The position numbers and the translations under genes are program-made. A stretch of 64,000 nucleotides of DNA, taken from contig JALCRV010000007.1 of the NCBI GenBank assembly GCA_022652945.1, forward strand, positions 42,722 through 106,721. Reading direction: 5' to 3'. This document shows positions 26,889-36,054 of the stretch, one piece after another; within the stretch, counting starts at the first letter, position 1; every line of letters begins with the position of its first letter. Below the pieces are notes generated by a model. That model did no database searches, was not told the DNA's origin, and saw nothing but the letters and a program-made list of their open reading frames with translations. The stretch is from Bacilli bacterium. Its GTDB lineage: Bacteria; Bacillota_I; Bacilli_A; RFN20; CAG-288.

Positions 26889-27932
26889 ATGAAAAAATTA
26901 TTAGGTAGAATTTGGTATTTTATCAAGGAAATTTTCTATAAATATCGCTTTTTCTGGAAGCGCGTAGGTTTTTCATTGATTACTTTAGTCTTGGCGGTTA
27001 TTTTCGGGTTCGTAATCATCAAATTAATGCCTGGGGATGTGGTAGCTATGTATGCTAGAAACTTGGCGAATCAAAGAAAAATCTCTTATGAAGATGCTTA
27101 CCGTATGGCAGTACAATTGCTTAACTACGATCCACAGGAATCGGTCTTTAATCAGTTAGGCAAATATCTTAATGGCTTATTCCATGGGAATTTAGGGACT
27201 TCTATGTACCGCGATGATGTCTCAGCCCTGACAGTGATTCGCGATTTCTTGCCCTGGACGCTTTTGATATCGGGAATTTCTTTGCTTTTGAGCTTCTTTC
27301 TCGGAGTGGTCATGGGAGGAAAAATGGCTGCTAAAAGAAAGGGCTTTGGCAACGCGATGCGCAATACCTACGTCGTGGTCTCCGGAGCAATGCCGGATTA
27401 TATTTGGGGGTTGCTGTTAATCTATTTTTTAGCAGTCCGGAAATCTTGGTTCCCTATGGGCGGTTCATATGATTTGCTGCTGGAAGACGAAGGCATGCCT
27501 TGGTTGATCAATGTTCTTTATCATGCGGCCTTGCCTATCATCGCGTACACGATTGTCCAAACTGGGAGTTGGGCTTTATCCATGAGGGGAAGCGCTATCG
27601 GGGTTTTAGGTGAGGATTATATCTACGCCGCGAGAGTCCGTGGTGTTTCGGAAAGACGCATCCGTTCACAATATTTGACCAGAAATGCCTTGCTGCCTTT
27701 AGTCACTTCTTTCGCTGTTTCCTTCGGCGCTATCTTCGGCGGCAGCCCGTTGATGGAAAATATCTTCAATTATCCTGGGTTCGGCGCCGAATTCAACACT
27801 GCCATCGGAGATCGGGATTACTTTTTGATTCAAGGTCTGATGGTCTTTATGTCTTTTATGATTATTTTGGCTAATTTTATAGCTGATTCCGTCTACTCCC
27901 TCGTCGATCCGCGCGTCAGGAGGGAAAACTGA
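26889..27932 (+). CDS. Opp/Dpp-type ABC transporter permease, OppB-like (set 2)
   Basis: 347-residue permease. First helix after a basic N-terminus, external loop with KLMPGDVVAMYARNLANQRK, and BPD_transp_1 domain with EAA loop EDYIYAARVRGVSERRIRSQ then NALLPL. Lies 12 bp after the binding protein with a weak ribosome site and 1 bp before the second permease. Confidence 0.9.
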   Translation: MKKLLGRIWYFIKEIFYKYRFFWKRVGFSLITLVLAVIFGFVIIKLMPGDVVAMYARNLANQRKISYEDAYRMAVQLLNYDPQESVFNQLGKYLNGLFHGNLGTSMYRDDVSALTVIRDFLPWTLLISGISLLLSFFLGVVMGGKMAAKRKGFGNAMRNTYVVVSGAMPDYIWGLLLIYFLAVRKSWFPMGGSYDLLLEDEGMPWLINVLYHAALPIIAYTIVQTGSWALSMRGSAIGVLGEDYIYAARVRGVSERRIRSQYLTRNALLPLVTSFAVSFGAIFGGSPLMENIFNYPGFGAEFNTAIGDRDYFLIQGLMVFMSFMIILANFIADSVYSLVDPRVRREN

Positions 27933-27933
27933 T

Positions 27934-28836
27934 ATGAAGGCAAACATGGTTGATTTGAAAAGAGAAATAAAACTATTCGGTCAGGAACTGCTCGAAAAAT
28001 TAAAGTCTGGTTTTAAAACACTCTTTGCAAATTCAAAATCGACAGCTGGAACGTTGATTATGGTGTTTTTTATTTTTTTCGCTACTTTTGGTCCTTTAAT
28101 TTGGCCCTACGATAACTCCACCGATGCTCTTAATAAATTCCTGACGCCTTCATGGGAACATATTCTAGGGACAGATGAACTGGGCAGGGATTTGTTCCGC
28201 CAGTTGGTCGATGGCTCCAGAGACGTGATGTCTATCGCCTTGCTAACTTCGATTTTCACTGTTTTTCTCGGAGTATTTTTAGGAATGTTATCCGGTTTAT
28301 TAGGCGGCTGGGCTGATAAAATTATCATGACAATTACCAATTTATTCCTCTCCATACCCTCCTTCCCAGCCTTACTGATGCTCTCTGCTTTTTTAAATAT
28401 CGACAATGCTTTTTCCTTCGCCTTGGTTCTTTCGATTTGGTCCTGGGCTGGCCTCGCTCGGGCAGTCCGTAGCCAGATAATTTCCTTGAAAGAAAGAGAT
28501 TTTATCTTGATTTGTAAAGTCATGAACGTTAACAAGATTCACATCATATTCTCTGAATTAATACCCAACCTCGCTAGTTATATCCTGATTAATTTCATCT
28601 TGATAATGCGCAATGCCATTATCGGCTCGGTCGGTATTATGATGCTCGGACTTGCATCTTTCCAACCTTCTAACTGGGGCGCGATGCTCTTCCGCGCTAA
28701 GGCAGTCATTACTTCTCCTAAGGCCATTTACCTTTTGATGAGCCCGATTGTGGCAATTACGCTTTTCCAAACCGGTGCTTTATTTTTAGCTAATGGTCTC
28801 GATGAGGCTTTAAATCCACGCTTGAGGAAAAACTAA
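27934..28836 (+). CDS. Opp/Dpp-type ABC transporter permease, OppC-like (set 2)
   Basis: 300-residue permease with the OppC layout: GPLIWPYDN after helix 1, LGTDELGRDLFRQL in the external segment, EAA loop at RDFILICKVMNVNKIHII, and C-terminus LANGLDEALNPRLRKN. AGGAGGG precedes the ATG. Confidence 0.9.
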   Translation: MKANMVDLKREIKLFGQELLEKLKSGFKTLFANSKSTAGTLIMVFFIFFATFGPLIWPYDNSTDALNKFLTPSWEHILGTDELGRDLFRQLVDGSRDVMSIALLTSIFTVFLGVFLGMLSGLLGGWADKIIMTITNLFLSIPSFPALLMLSAFLNIDNAFSFALVLSIWSWAGLARAVRSQIISLKERDFILICKVMNVNKIHIIFSELIPNLASYILINFILIMRNAIIGSVGIMMLGLASFQPSNWGAMLFRAKAVITSPKAIYLLMSPIVAITLFQTGALFLANGLDEALNPRLRKN

Positions 28837-28837
28837 C

Positions 28838-29827
28838 ATGGAAGACATTATTGTTTCATTTAAAGACGTCGTAATCGAATACCAGATGCGCCTTTATAAT
28901 CTACAGGCGATAAGGCATATTTCCATGGATATCCGGCGTGGGAAAATCACTTCCTTGGTCGGGGAATCTGGGAGCGGTAAAACGACTTTGGCAACCGCGG
29001 TTCTTAATTGCATCACCGAGCCGGGAGTCATCTCTAGTGGGAAGGTGGAATTTTATAGCCGAGATGGCAATAAATATGAAGTTGAGCAGATGACTAAGGA
29101 GGAAGTAAGGAAGTTCCGCTGGGCCAAAGTTTCAATGGTTTTCCAAGGAGCGCAGTCTTCTTTGAATCCTGTCATGACAATTTATGCTCAATTTAAGGAA
29201 ACCATGGCTGCTCATAATAAGAATGTCACCAAAGATGATGTTCTGAAAAAAGCCAAGGAAGTACTTTCGCTAGTAAATCTTTCCCCTGAAAGGATTCTTG
29301 GAATGTATCCGCACGAACTTTCAGGTGGAATGAAGCAGAGAGTAATGATTGCCTTTGCCTTGCTTTTAGATCCGGAAATGATTCTGCTTGATGAACCCAC
29401 GACGGCCCTGGATGTCATAACCCAGGAATACATTTTTTCCTTGCTGAAAAAGATTAACAAAGAAAAAGGTATCAGTATGATGTTGATGACCCACGATATG
29501 GGAATCGTCGCCAAGTATTCGGATTATTTAGGTGTTCTTTACGGAGGGCGACTCATGGAATATGGCACCACCGCCGAGGTGTTTAAGAAACGACTGCACC
29601 CTTATACGGCTGGCTTGATCCAAGCCACTCCTTCGCTTTTACTTCCGGTTTCCTCAATCAAGCCAATTGAGGGAAATCCACCAAATCTTCTTGCGCTTCC
29701 TCCCGGCTGCCCTTTTGCTCCCCGTTGTCCGCTTGCCCGTTCGGAATGCAATCAAAAAGAGTTTCCTTTAGTAGAAAAGGAAAAAGATCATTTTGTCAGC
29801 TGTCCATATGGAGATGAGAGAAAATGA
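28838..29827 (+). CDS. Opp/Dpp-type ABC transporter ATPase, OppD-like (set 2)
   Basis: 329-residue ATPase: Walker A GESGSGKTT, Q-loop FQGAQSSLNPV, signature LSGGMKQRV, Walker B MILLDEPTTALD and C-terminal Cys motif (CPFAPRCPLARSEC). Its stop overlaps the next start as ATGA. Confidence 0.92.
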   Translation: MEDIIVSFKDVVIEYQMRLYNLQAIRHISMDIRRGKITSLVGESGSGKTTLATAVLNCITEPGVISSGKVEFYSRDGNKYEVEQMTKEEVRKFRWAKVSMVFQGAQSSLNPVMTIYAQFKETMAAHNKNVTKDDVLKKAKEVLSLVNLSPERILGMYPHELSGGMKQRVMIAFALLLDPEMILLDEPTTALDVITQEYIFSLLKKINKEKGISMMLMTHDMGIVAKYSDYLGVLYGGRLMEYGTTAEVFKKRLHPYTAGLIQATPSLLLPVSSIKPIEGNPPNLLALPPGCPFAPRCPLARSECNQKEFPLVEKEKDHFVSCPYGDERK

Positions 29828-30834
29828 ATGAACCTTTAATGCAATTGAGAGACATTGACATGGTCTTTCAGAAAAAAGGAAAATTTTTGGAGCAGGAAAG
29901 ATCTTTTCATGTGCTTAAACAAATCAACCTTACCATCCAGGAAGGGGAAATCTTGGCCTTGGTCGGGGAATCGGGGTGTGGGAAAACGACCTTGGGTAAG
30001 ATTATAACGGGTCTTTTGCGCCCGACTAAAGGCGAAGTGATTTTTGAAGGCAAAAGCGTATATCATGCACTTGGAATCGGTGATAAAGAATATAAGGCTG
30101 GTGTGCAGTTTATCCAACAGGATTCCTATGCAGCTTTAAATCCGGTTAAAACGATCTATCAATCGCTAGCTGTCGCCATAAAAGTGGCAGAAAAGGGAAT
30201 TTCACGGCTGGAGATGGAAAAGAAAATGGTGGATTTGCTCGGAGAGGTCGGGCTTTTACCGGCAGAGATGTTTTTGAACAAATATCCTCATCAGATGTCC
30301 GGCGGCCAGCGCCAACGGGTGCTTATGGCCCGCGCTTTGGCTTTGCATCCAAAATTGATCGTTGCAGATGAACCGGTCAGCATGATAGATGTTTCGCTGC
30401 GTATTTCAATTCTGAACCTGATGATGAAACTCAACAAAGATAAAAAGATTTCCTTTGTATATATCACTCACGATTTATCTACCGCTCGCTATATAGCCTC
30501 CGAAGGAAGAATAGCCGTTATGTATTTAGGAGAAATAATGGAATTATCCCCTTTGGAGCCTCTGCTGGAAAAGCCTTTGCATCCTTATACCCAAGCCCTT
30601 CTTTCCGCTGTTCCGATCCCCGATCCGGAAATTGCTTCTAAACAGGGAGAAATCCCGATAAAAGGGATGAACCTACTTGATCTTGAACACCGTAATCGAG
30701 GCTGTCCTTTCTTCCAGCGTTGCCCTTATGCCAAGGCTGAATGTGAGAATACGCCGATCCCATATAAATTCTACGAAGGACGCGAGGTAAAATGCTTGCT
30801 CGATGAGCCGCCGATTTTCAAAAAATACTATTAA
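29824..30834 (+). CDS. Opp/Dpp-type ABC transporter ATPase, OppF-like (set 2)
   Basis: 336-residue ATPase: Walker A GESGCGKTT, FIQQDSYAALNPV Q-loop, signature MSGGQRQRV and the variant Walker B VADEPVSMIDVS. It lacks the charged insertion of the set 1 protein. C-terminal Cys motif CPFFQRCPYAKAEC. It is followed 28 bp later by the first of two GH32-like lipoprotein genes, so the operon probably continues. Confidence 0.92.
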   Translation: MNEPLMQLRDIDMVFQKKGKFLEQERSFHVLKQINLTIQEGEILALVGESGCGKTTLGKIITGLLRPTKGEVIFEGKSVYHALGIGDKEYKAGVQFIQQDSYAALNPVKTIYQSLAVAIKVAEKGISRLEMEKKMVDLLGEVGLLPAEMFLNKYPHQMSGGQRQRVLMARALALHPKLIVADEPVSMIDVSLRISILNLMMKLNKDKKISFVYITHDLSTARYIASEGRIAVMYLGEIMELSPLEPLLEKPLHPYTQALLSAVPIPDPEIASKQGEIPIKGMNLLDLEHRNRGCPFFQRCPYAKAECENTPIPYKFYEGREVKCLLDEPPIFKKYY

Positions 30835-30862
30835 TAATCTTAGATGGCTTAAGGAGGAAAAC

Positions 30863-32806
30863 ATGAAACAAAGAAGAAAAAAGCTCTGCCTTGGCTGGCT
30901 GGTTGCTTCGCTTCTGGCGAGCTGTGGGGAAGGCCAGTTGGCTTCCTCGGCGTTTTCCATAGGCTCCAGCGGTGTGTTTTCCTCTTTTTCATCCCTCGGC
31001 TCAATTGAAGCCGATAAAGAATTTTGGAACCAGACATATGCGGAAGATCAGACGTATGTCAGAAGCCAAGGAATTTACGCTTCGCGGAAAAAGGAACACT
31101 GGGAAAAAGGGACGTGGGTGGAGAAGGACTTTGTCGCTGCTGGCTCTCTCGAGAATAAAGAACTGGTGTCAACCTCAGCTACTCCCGGCGCTTGGCTTTT
31201 TACCTTACCTCAGGACGGAAAAGTGACAATTAAGGGAAAGTTTACTTTGTTAAACGGGAGAGGCACGGAAGTAGCTGGTTTTTATAATAACGAAAAAATT
31301 TATTCCTCGACTGTTTATTTTTCTTCTTTAAATCTTGAAGGCGGGGTAAATATTGAATTTGAAACCGAGGGAAAAGCTAATGAGAAAATAGCGTTAGTTT
31401 TTGTGGGGGAAGGAACAGCCTCTTTTTCTCCTATCGCCTCTTACGGGGTTAAGGAAAAACTCTATTCCGTTCCGAAATGGAACTTTTATGGTGATGTTCA
31501 TCCTTTTTATTACCAAGGGAAAATGTATATGTACAATCTTCAAGGATATTTAGAGGATGTCGGCAACGAAAGGTATTTATGGTGTCTTCATACTTCGAAG
31601 GATCTTTTCCACTATGCCGAAGAGGATTACCAGGTCTTTGATTTTGTTCATGACCATTACAATTCCACTCTTAGTGCTTACGATTCGATTTTTGATAAAA
31701 TTACTTTCCCGTACGGGAGCAGAGATATGTTCCTTTTCTACGACAAACTGGCTGACCGGTATGATTATATCGGCCTTTGTTACTACCAGGATTATTCATC
31801 TTGCCTCGGCATGCGCGTTTCCGATGATCCGGAAGGAATGTCCTGGTCGAATCCCATGTATTCTATCCGCGACTTTCCTGTGGATTGCGATCCGGAATGC
31901 ACGCAAGCGATGCTGATTGAGAACCGGTGGTATCTGTTGACCTCAGTATGGGGACAATCGATACATTCAGTGGGACGTCCATCATATTTGATTGGCGACG
32001 AGGGAAAACCTTTTGCGGAAAATGATTGGGCGAACAAAGAATTCCATTACTTGGATGGCGAAGATCTATGCGCAGCCCAATTGGTCAGATTGGAAGGGGA
32101 GGATAAAGACCGATATCAGATTTACGGATGGATTCCAAAGACTAGCTACGGCAACGATCAAGACATATATTTTAACGGGACCAGAGACCATGGCTTGTGG
32201 GGTGGAAACATCAATATGCCCCGCGAGATTTATGTCGGGGAAGAAGGCGAACTTTTCTCTCGGCTCGACGAAAAGGCCTCTCAACTTCTGAGTAGAGGCA
32301 ATCAGCTGGATTTGACTAAAACCGTTTCGGAAATCCGAGCTGGTTCCGGGAAGATTACCGAGGGACAAATCTACTTACAAAACCAAGGAGAAAACATTTT
32401 CCAAGTTTCCTCCATGAATTTTCAAAGAACCTTTATCGAGACTGATCTGGATATGAGTTCCGCTTCGGAAGCCGGGCTGATTTTGGATAACGGGGGAAAG
32501 TCATATCATTTCACTGTTCAAGATAAAGACGGTAAAGAAATGATTTCCATTTCCTGCCCAGATGATGCTGGACATCCTGTGGCCTCCAGTTTTGAAATCG
32601 GACCGTTAGATAAGTCTAAAGTAAATCTCAAAGTTATTTCTGACGGATCTTTAAGCGAAATGTATATCGATGGGAAATACGCTTTGACAGCAAGGATTTC
32701 AATGTTCAATCCTGATTTCCATCTCCAAGTTTATTCCAAAGGCCTTGCGGTATTTACTAATCTTCAGGTTAACAAACTTTCGACCGTTGATGACATTTTT
32801 GATTAA
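30863..32806 (+). CDS. Surface GH32-like lipoprotein, tandem copy 1 of pair A
   Basis: Lipoprotein glycosidase of 647 residues from ATG 30863, supported by AAGGAGGA at 30851-30858. Lipobox LASC (Cys21). Residues about 55-195 are an extra N-terminal beta-rich domain. The GH32-like propeller starts at FYGDVHPFYYQGKMY (Asp211 candidate nucleophile), with SRDMFLFYD (Asp288) and DPECTQAM (Glu345) matching stabiliser and acid/base; LWGGNINMPREI closes the propeller. A C-terminal sandwich ends the protein (NLKVISDGSLSEMYI). GDxHP in place of NDPNG marks a divergent GH32 subgroup; the substrate is unknown. Confidence 0.75.
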   Translation: MKQRRKKLCLGWLVASLLASCGEGQLASSAFSIGSSGVFSSFSSLGSIEADKEFWNQTYAEDQTYVRSQGIYASRKKEHWEKGTWVEKDFVAAGSLENKELVSTSATPGAWLFTLPQDGKVTIKGKFTLLNGRGTEVAGFYNNEKIYSSTVYFSSLNLEGGVNIEFETEGKANEKIALVFVGEGTASFSPIASYGVKEKLYSVPKWNFYGDVHPFYYQGKMYMYNLQGYLEDVGNERYLWCLHTSKDLFHYAEEDYQVFDFVHDHYNSTLSAYDSIFDKITFPYGSRDMFLFYDKLADRYDYIGLCYYQDYSSCLGMRVSDDPEGMSWSNPMYSIRDFPVDCDPECTQAMLIENRWYLLTSVWGQSIHSVGRPSYLIGDEGKPFAENDWANKEFHYLDGEDLCAAQLVRLEGEDKDRYQIYGWIPKTSYGNDQDIYFNGTRDHGLWGGNINMPREIYVGEEGELFSRLDEKASQLLSRGNQLDLTKTVSEIRAGSGKITEGQIYLQNQGENIFQVSSMNFQRTFIETDLDMSSASEAGLILDNGGKSYHFTVQDKDGKEMISISCPDDAGHPVASSFEIGPLDKSKVNLKVISDGSLSEMYIDGKYALTARISMFNPDFHLQVYSKGLAVFTNLQVNKLSTVDDIFD

Positions 32807-32815
32807 GGGGCAATT

Positions 32816-34831
32816 ATGAAAAGAAAACAAGGATGGACGTTAAGCATGGTTGGGTTATTGTTATTTTCCTGCGGGGAATCAGTTTCTTCCATAAACTCAT
32901 CGGGCTTTTCTTCCGATTCGGGGAGTATCGCTTCTTCTCAAAGCTCTTATGAAACATCCCAAGAGGATCAGTTTTTCAGTCAACTTTATCAACAAGAAAC
33001 AGCCAAAACTACCTTAGCCGATGATTGTCTGTCTTTTAGGGCTAGCGATGGTTATCTTTGTAACCAAACCCAAGGATATAATGGTTGGTCATATCTCTAT
33101 TACCAAGGAGAAGAGAAAAGGGCTTGCGAGTTTTCTAATGGTGCTTTTCGTGGCGGGGAAGTGAGTTTCACCGGTGAAAAGATTTCCTTCGGTCCTTCCA
33201 ATAAAGCTGTGCGCTCCTTTCAATTCTCCAAAAGCGGAAAAATTAAGTCTGATGGCTACGTATATATGGCTGAAAAAAACAATTGCGGTTGTCAGCTAGA
33301 AGTCTTTCTTGCGGGGGTCAAAGTGTTTCCTTTAGGAGACGCTTATTCAATCTCCGGTGGGGATGAAGAAGGGGTTTATTTTTCCTTTGACCTCGAGGTT
33401 AAAGAGGGTGAAACGCTCGATTTTGTCCTTTCTAGTAAAGAAAAAACTACTGTCGGCTTCAATCCACAAATTAACTTTGGCTCCGATAATAATGCTATCC
33501 ATCCGCAAAATGAAGAGGGATATTTTGGGGATGTGATTCCATATTACAAGTCGGATGAACACAAAATGTATTTATACTACATGACCGGTGATATATCCAA
33601 TCCGGCTAAACCGGTTATTTCTAATCATCTGGCAACATCTAGAGATCTTTTCCATTATCAGCATTTGGTCGATTTCGACAGCGATGAGGAAAAAAGCCAA
33701 AAATACGCTTCGATCGGGATGGATATGATCGGGGGGTTCTGCTATCGCTCAATCGGACCGGAAGCTAGGGATGCCAACGTTTTTGATTTTAAGACTTATC
33801 CTGAAGGATATCGTGATAACTTCCTTTTCTTCGATGAAGACAAACAAGTTTACCGTTATTTGTTTTTATGCTATATAAAAGCGAGCGGGATTATTTCTTG
33901 CGCCCTCGGCTTGATGACGAGCGATGATGCGAGTGGCAAGAGTTGGTCGACACCTATAAAGACCTTGAAAAAATATGCAAACTATCGACAACCAGAATGC
34001 CCCTTTGCTTGGAAAATTGGGAAGCGATGGTATCTTGGTTGCTCCTTATGGGGAAACAAGACCCATGGGGTCGGTCGGATGGAATACTATATGTGCCCGG
34101 AAGGGATGAGCCTGGATAACGTCAGCTTGAATGGGGTGGAAACTAGATATCTCGACGGAGAAGATTTGTGCGCAGGCCAAATGACTAAGGTTGGCCCTTA
34201 TTATATGATGTTCGGCTGGATTCCCAGTTATTTCGATTACGACTATTTTCCTGCCACCTATGTCTCACGCTTGTGGGGTGGAGATATTAACTTACCACGT
34301 CTAGTCTATCCTTCAGAGGATGGTACACTTTTTACAAGAATCGATTCGGTTCTTAAACGAAAAATTAAAAGGGGAAGGATTATCTCGGGACAAAAGCTAA
34401 ACATAGTGGGGACTTTTACTGCCGGGGAAAAAATAATCACTAACGAGGCGATTTCTTCTTTCTACGCCAAGATTTCCTATGTTCAGAAAAAGGTCGGAAC
34501 CTTTTCCTTCAACTTTACTCAGGGTGAAAAGAATTATTCCATTGAAATCATTAAAAGCAATGAGAAAATGACAATCGATGTGGTCTGCTTAGAAGACAGT
34601 GGACACACAGTTGCCAGTTCCTTTGACTTTCCCTTAACTGATAACGTGAACCTTGAGCTCACTTGCCAAGGCGGGTGCGTTGAATGCTACATCAATGATT
34701 CCTATTCGCTCTCGGCCAGAATATCTGCTAAAAAAGATTCCTTCACCAACTGTCGGGTGAAGGCAGACAGTGATTTAGAAATAAATTCTTTAAATATTTA
34801 TAAACTGCAGGACCTTCAAAACTTGGTCTGA
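32816..34831 (+). CDS. Surface GH32-like lipoprotein, tandem copy 2 of pair A
   Basis: 671 residues, lipobox LFSC (Cys19), Ser-rich linker. Same architecture as its upstream neighbour: N-terminal beta domain, then propeller with YFGDVIPYYKSDEHKMYLYY (Asp239), YRDNFLFFD (Asp334) and QPECPFAWK (Glu394), LWGGDINLPRLV, and a C-terminal sandwich. Nine base pairs separate it from the previous gene. The two probably act at the surface on different linkages or ends of the same glycan. The transcript ends before a convergent LacI gene; no strong terminator seen. Confidence 0.75.
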   Translation: MKRKQGWTLSMVGLLLFSCGESVSSINSSGFSSDSGSIASSQSSYETSQEDQFFSQLYQQETAKTTLADDCLSFRASDGYLCNQTQGYNGWSYLYYQGEEKRACEFSNGAFRGGEVSFTGEKISFGPSNKAVRSFQFSKSGKIKSDGYVYMAEKNNCGCQLEVFLAGVKVFPLGDAYSISGGDEEGVYFSFDLEVKEGETLDFVLSSKEKTTVGFNPQINFGSDNNAIHPQNEEGYFGDVIPYYKSDEHKMYLYYMTGDISNPAKPVISNHLATSRDLFHYQHLVDFDSDEEKSQKYASIGMDMIGGFCYRSIGPEARDANVFDFKTYPEGYRDNFLFFDEDKQVYRYLFLCYIKASGIISCALGLMTSDDASGKSWSTPIKTLKKYANYRQPECPFAWKIGKRWYLGCSLWGNKTHGVGRMEYYMCPEGMSLDNVSLNGVETRYLDGEDLCAGQMTKVGPYYMMFGWIPSYFDYDYFPATYVSRLWGGDINLPRLVYPSEDGTLFTRIDSVLKRKIKRGRIISGQKLNIVGTFTAGEKIITNEAISSFYAKISYVQKKVGTFSFNFTQGEKNYSIEIIKSNEKMTIDVVCLEDSGHTVASSFDFPLTDNVNLELTCQGGCVECYINDSYSLSARISAKKDSFTNCRVKADSDLEINSLNIYKLQDLQNLV

Positions 34832-34880
34832 AATTCTTATAAAAGTTTTATTTCTAACTTCTGAGGAAAAATGAAAACAG

Positions 34881-35864
34881 TTACTTGCCGGGATGTCTGA
34901 TAATCAGCTCCGGGTTTATTTTTATATGCAAAGCCTTATCCGCCGGGAGCTTATTCTTTTCTGCGATTCGCGAAATGGTTATCTTAGAAACCTGGGTTGA
35001 GATATCTTCGATCGGCTGGGCAATCGTCGTGATATTTAAAAGTTTCATCCAGTCTAGATTATCGAAAATAATAACCTTGATTTTATCTTGGCTAAGACCC
35101 ATCTCCTGAAAAGCTGAAAGGGTATCCTGACCGAAAGGCCCAGTCCCAGCGATAATTCCATCTGGCTGACATTCATTGATCAGCTTTTTAATTTCAAAAA
35201 TAATGGATTGATCCGGACGGAACAATTGAATCAGATTCTCATCGACGGGGATATCTCCTTCACTAAGTGCCTGAATATAGCCTTTGGGACGATCCGGAGT
35301 GAAATCTACTTTAGCGGAAAGCAAAAGGATTCTTTTGCAGCCTTCCTGCATTAGTTCTTTAGTGGCTAAATAAGCTCCGTAAGCATCGTTGACTTCGAAA
35401 GAATCCACATCCTCATAAGCACAACGATAAACCTGTAAAACAGGGACTTTTCTCTTTAAAGCTATATTGATAAATCTTCGATTCTTATTTGAAGTCGGAG
35501 TAAAGATAATAGCATCGACATTATTCGAAAGCAGTTGAGCAAAATTATCTCCTTCTGTCTCCGAGTCCTCGAAAGAGTAGAGAATTAAAACTTTATAATC
35601 GTATTTCTTAAACTCGACAATCAGATTCTTCACAACCAGGGAGTACCAGAAGTTACCGATATCAGGAATGATGATTCCAATCGTCTTAGAGACCCCGGTC
35701 TTTAAAGTCTTTGCGTTTGTGTCGACAATATAACCAAGTTCATCCGCGGCTTTAAGAATCATATTCTTCTTTTCAGCTGAAACATATCCGGTGTTGCAGA
35801 GTGCACGGGAAGCCGTAGCGATTGAAACATTGCAAGCCAATGCTACATCTTTAATTGTCGGCAT
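34881..35864 (-). CDS. LacI-family transcriptional regulator 2
   Basis: 327-residue repressor: helix-turn-helix TIKDVALACNVSIATASRAL (residues 3-22), hinge region and effector-binding domain. GGGGAGG precedes the ATG. Divergent from the GH32-like gene at 36055, with operator-like AACGTTTACA sequences at both promoters (35917-35930 and 36031-36043), implying that it represses both itself and the pair B/transporter set 3 operon. Its 3' end is duplicated as a fragment at 16303-16345. Confidence 0.9.
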   Translation of the reverse strand: MPTIKDVALACNVSIATASRALCNTGYVSAEKKNMILKAADELGYIVDTNAKTLKTGVSKTIGIIIPDIGNFWYSLVVKNLIVEFKKYDYKVLILYSFEDSETEGDNFAQLLSNNVDAIIFTPTSNKNRRFINIALKRKVPVLQVYRCAYEDVDSFEVNDAYGAYLATKELMQEGCKRILLLSAKVDFTPDRPKGYIQALSEGDIPVDENLIQLFRPDQSIIFEIKKLINECQPDGIIAGTGPFGQDTLSAFQEMGLSQDKIKVIIFDNLDWMKLLNITTIAQPIEDISTQVSKITISRIAEKNKLPADKALHIKINPELIIRHPGK

Positions 35865-35888
35865 CTTTTAACCTCCCCATTTTAGCTG

Positions 35889-35902
35889 AAAAAGCGCTTA
35901 CT
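35889..35902. promoter_or_regulatory. cre-like palindrome in the LacI 2 leader
   Basis: AAAAAGCGCTTACT contains AAGCGCTT, the same core as the site at 19306-19320. It lies between the predicted start site and the ATG of the LacI 2 gene. It may be a CcpA or LacI-type site, but one half is weak. Confidence 0.35.
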
Positions 35903-35916
35903 TTCGGCAAAAATAA

Positions 35917-35930
35917 GATAACGTTTACAT
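35917..35930. promoter_or_regulatory. Putative LacI 2 operator, site 1
   Basis: GATAACGTTTACAT sits just downstream of the -10 of the leftward LacI 2 promoter (35935-35940), at the expected start site. It shares AACGTTTACA/G with site 2 at 36031-36043. Confidence 0.55.
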
Positions 35931-35934
35931 ACAT

Positions 35935-35964
35935 ATTATAGTCATTAAATATCTTTAAAATCAA
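35935..35964 (-). promoter_or_regulatory. Promoter of the LacI 2 gene
   Basis: Minus-strand TTGATT (35964-35959), 18-bp spacer, perfect TATAAT (35940-35935). Confidence 0.55.
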
Positions 35965-35994
35965 CGATTATCTTCAATTTTCTTCAAAAATTAG

Positions 35995-36023
35995 TTGCGC
36001 TTTTCAGTCCTCGATGTTATATT
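35995..36023 (+). promoter_or_regulatory. Promoter of GH32-like pair B and transporter set 3
   Basis: TTGCGC (35995-36000), 17-bp spacer, TATATT (36018-36023). The operator-like site at 36031-36043 covers the expected start site. Confidence 0.6.
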
Positions 36024-36030
36024 GTGTGTG

Positions 36031-36043
36031 GAAACGTTTACAG
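36031..36043. promoter_or_regulatory. Putative LacI 2 operator, site 2
   Basis: GAAACGTTTACAG, an imperfect palindrome centred on CG, lies immediately after the -10 at 36018-36023 and 12 bp before the ATG at 36055. Confidence 0.6.
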
Positions 36044-36054
36044 AAAGGCCTTCC

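Noticed and set aside
28524..28533. AACGTTAAC-like LacI operator core within a set 2 permease gene
   Set aside because: It encodes NVN in a conserved reading frame, with no promoter nearby; chance match.
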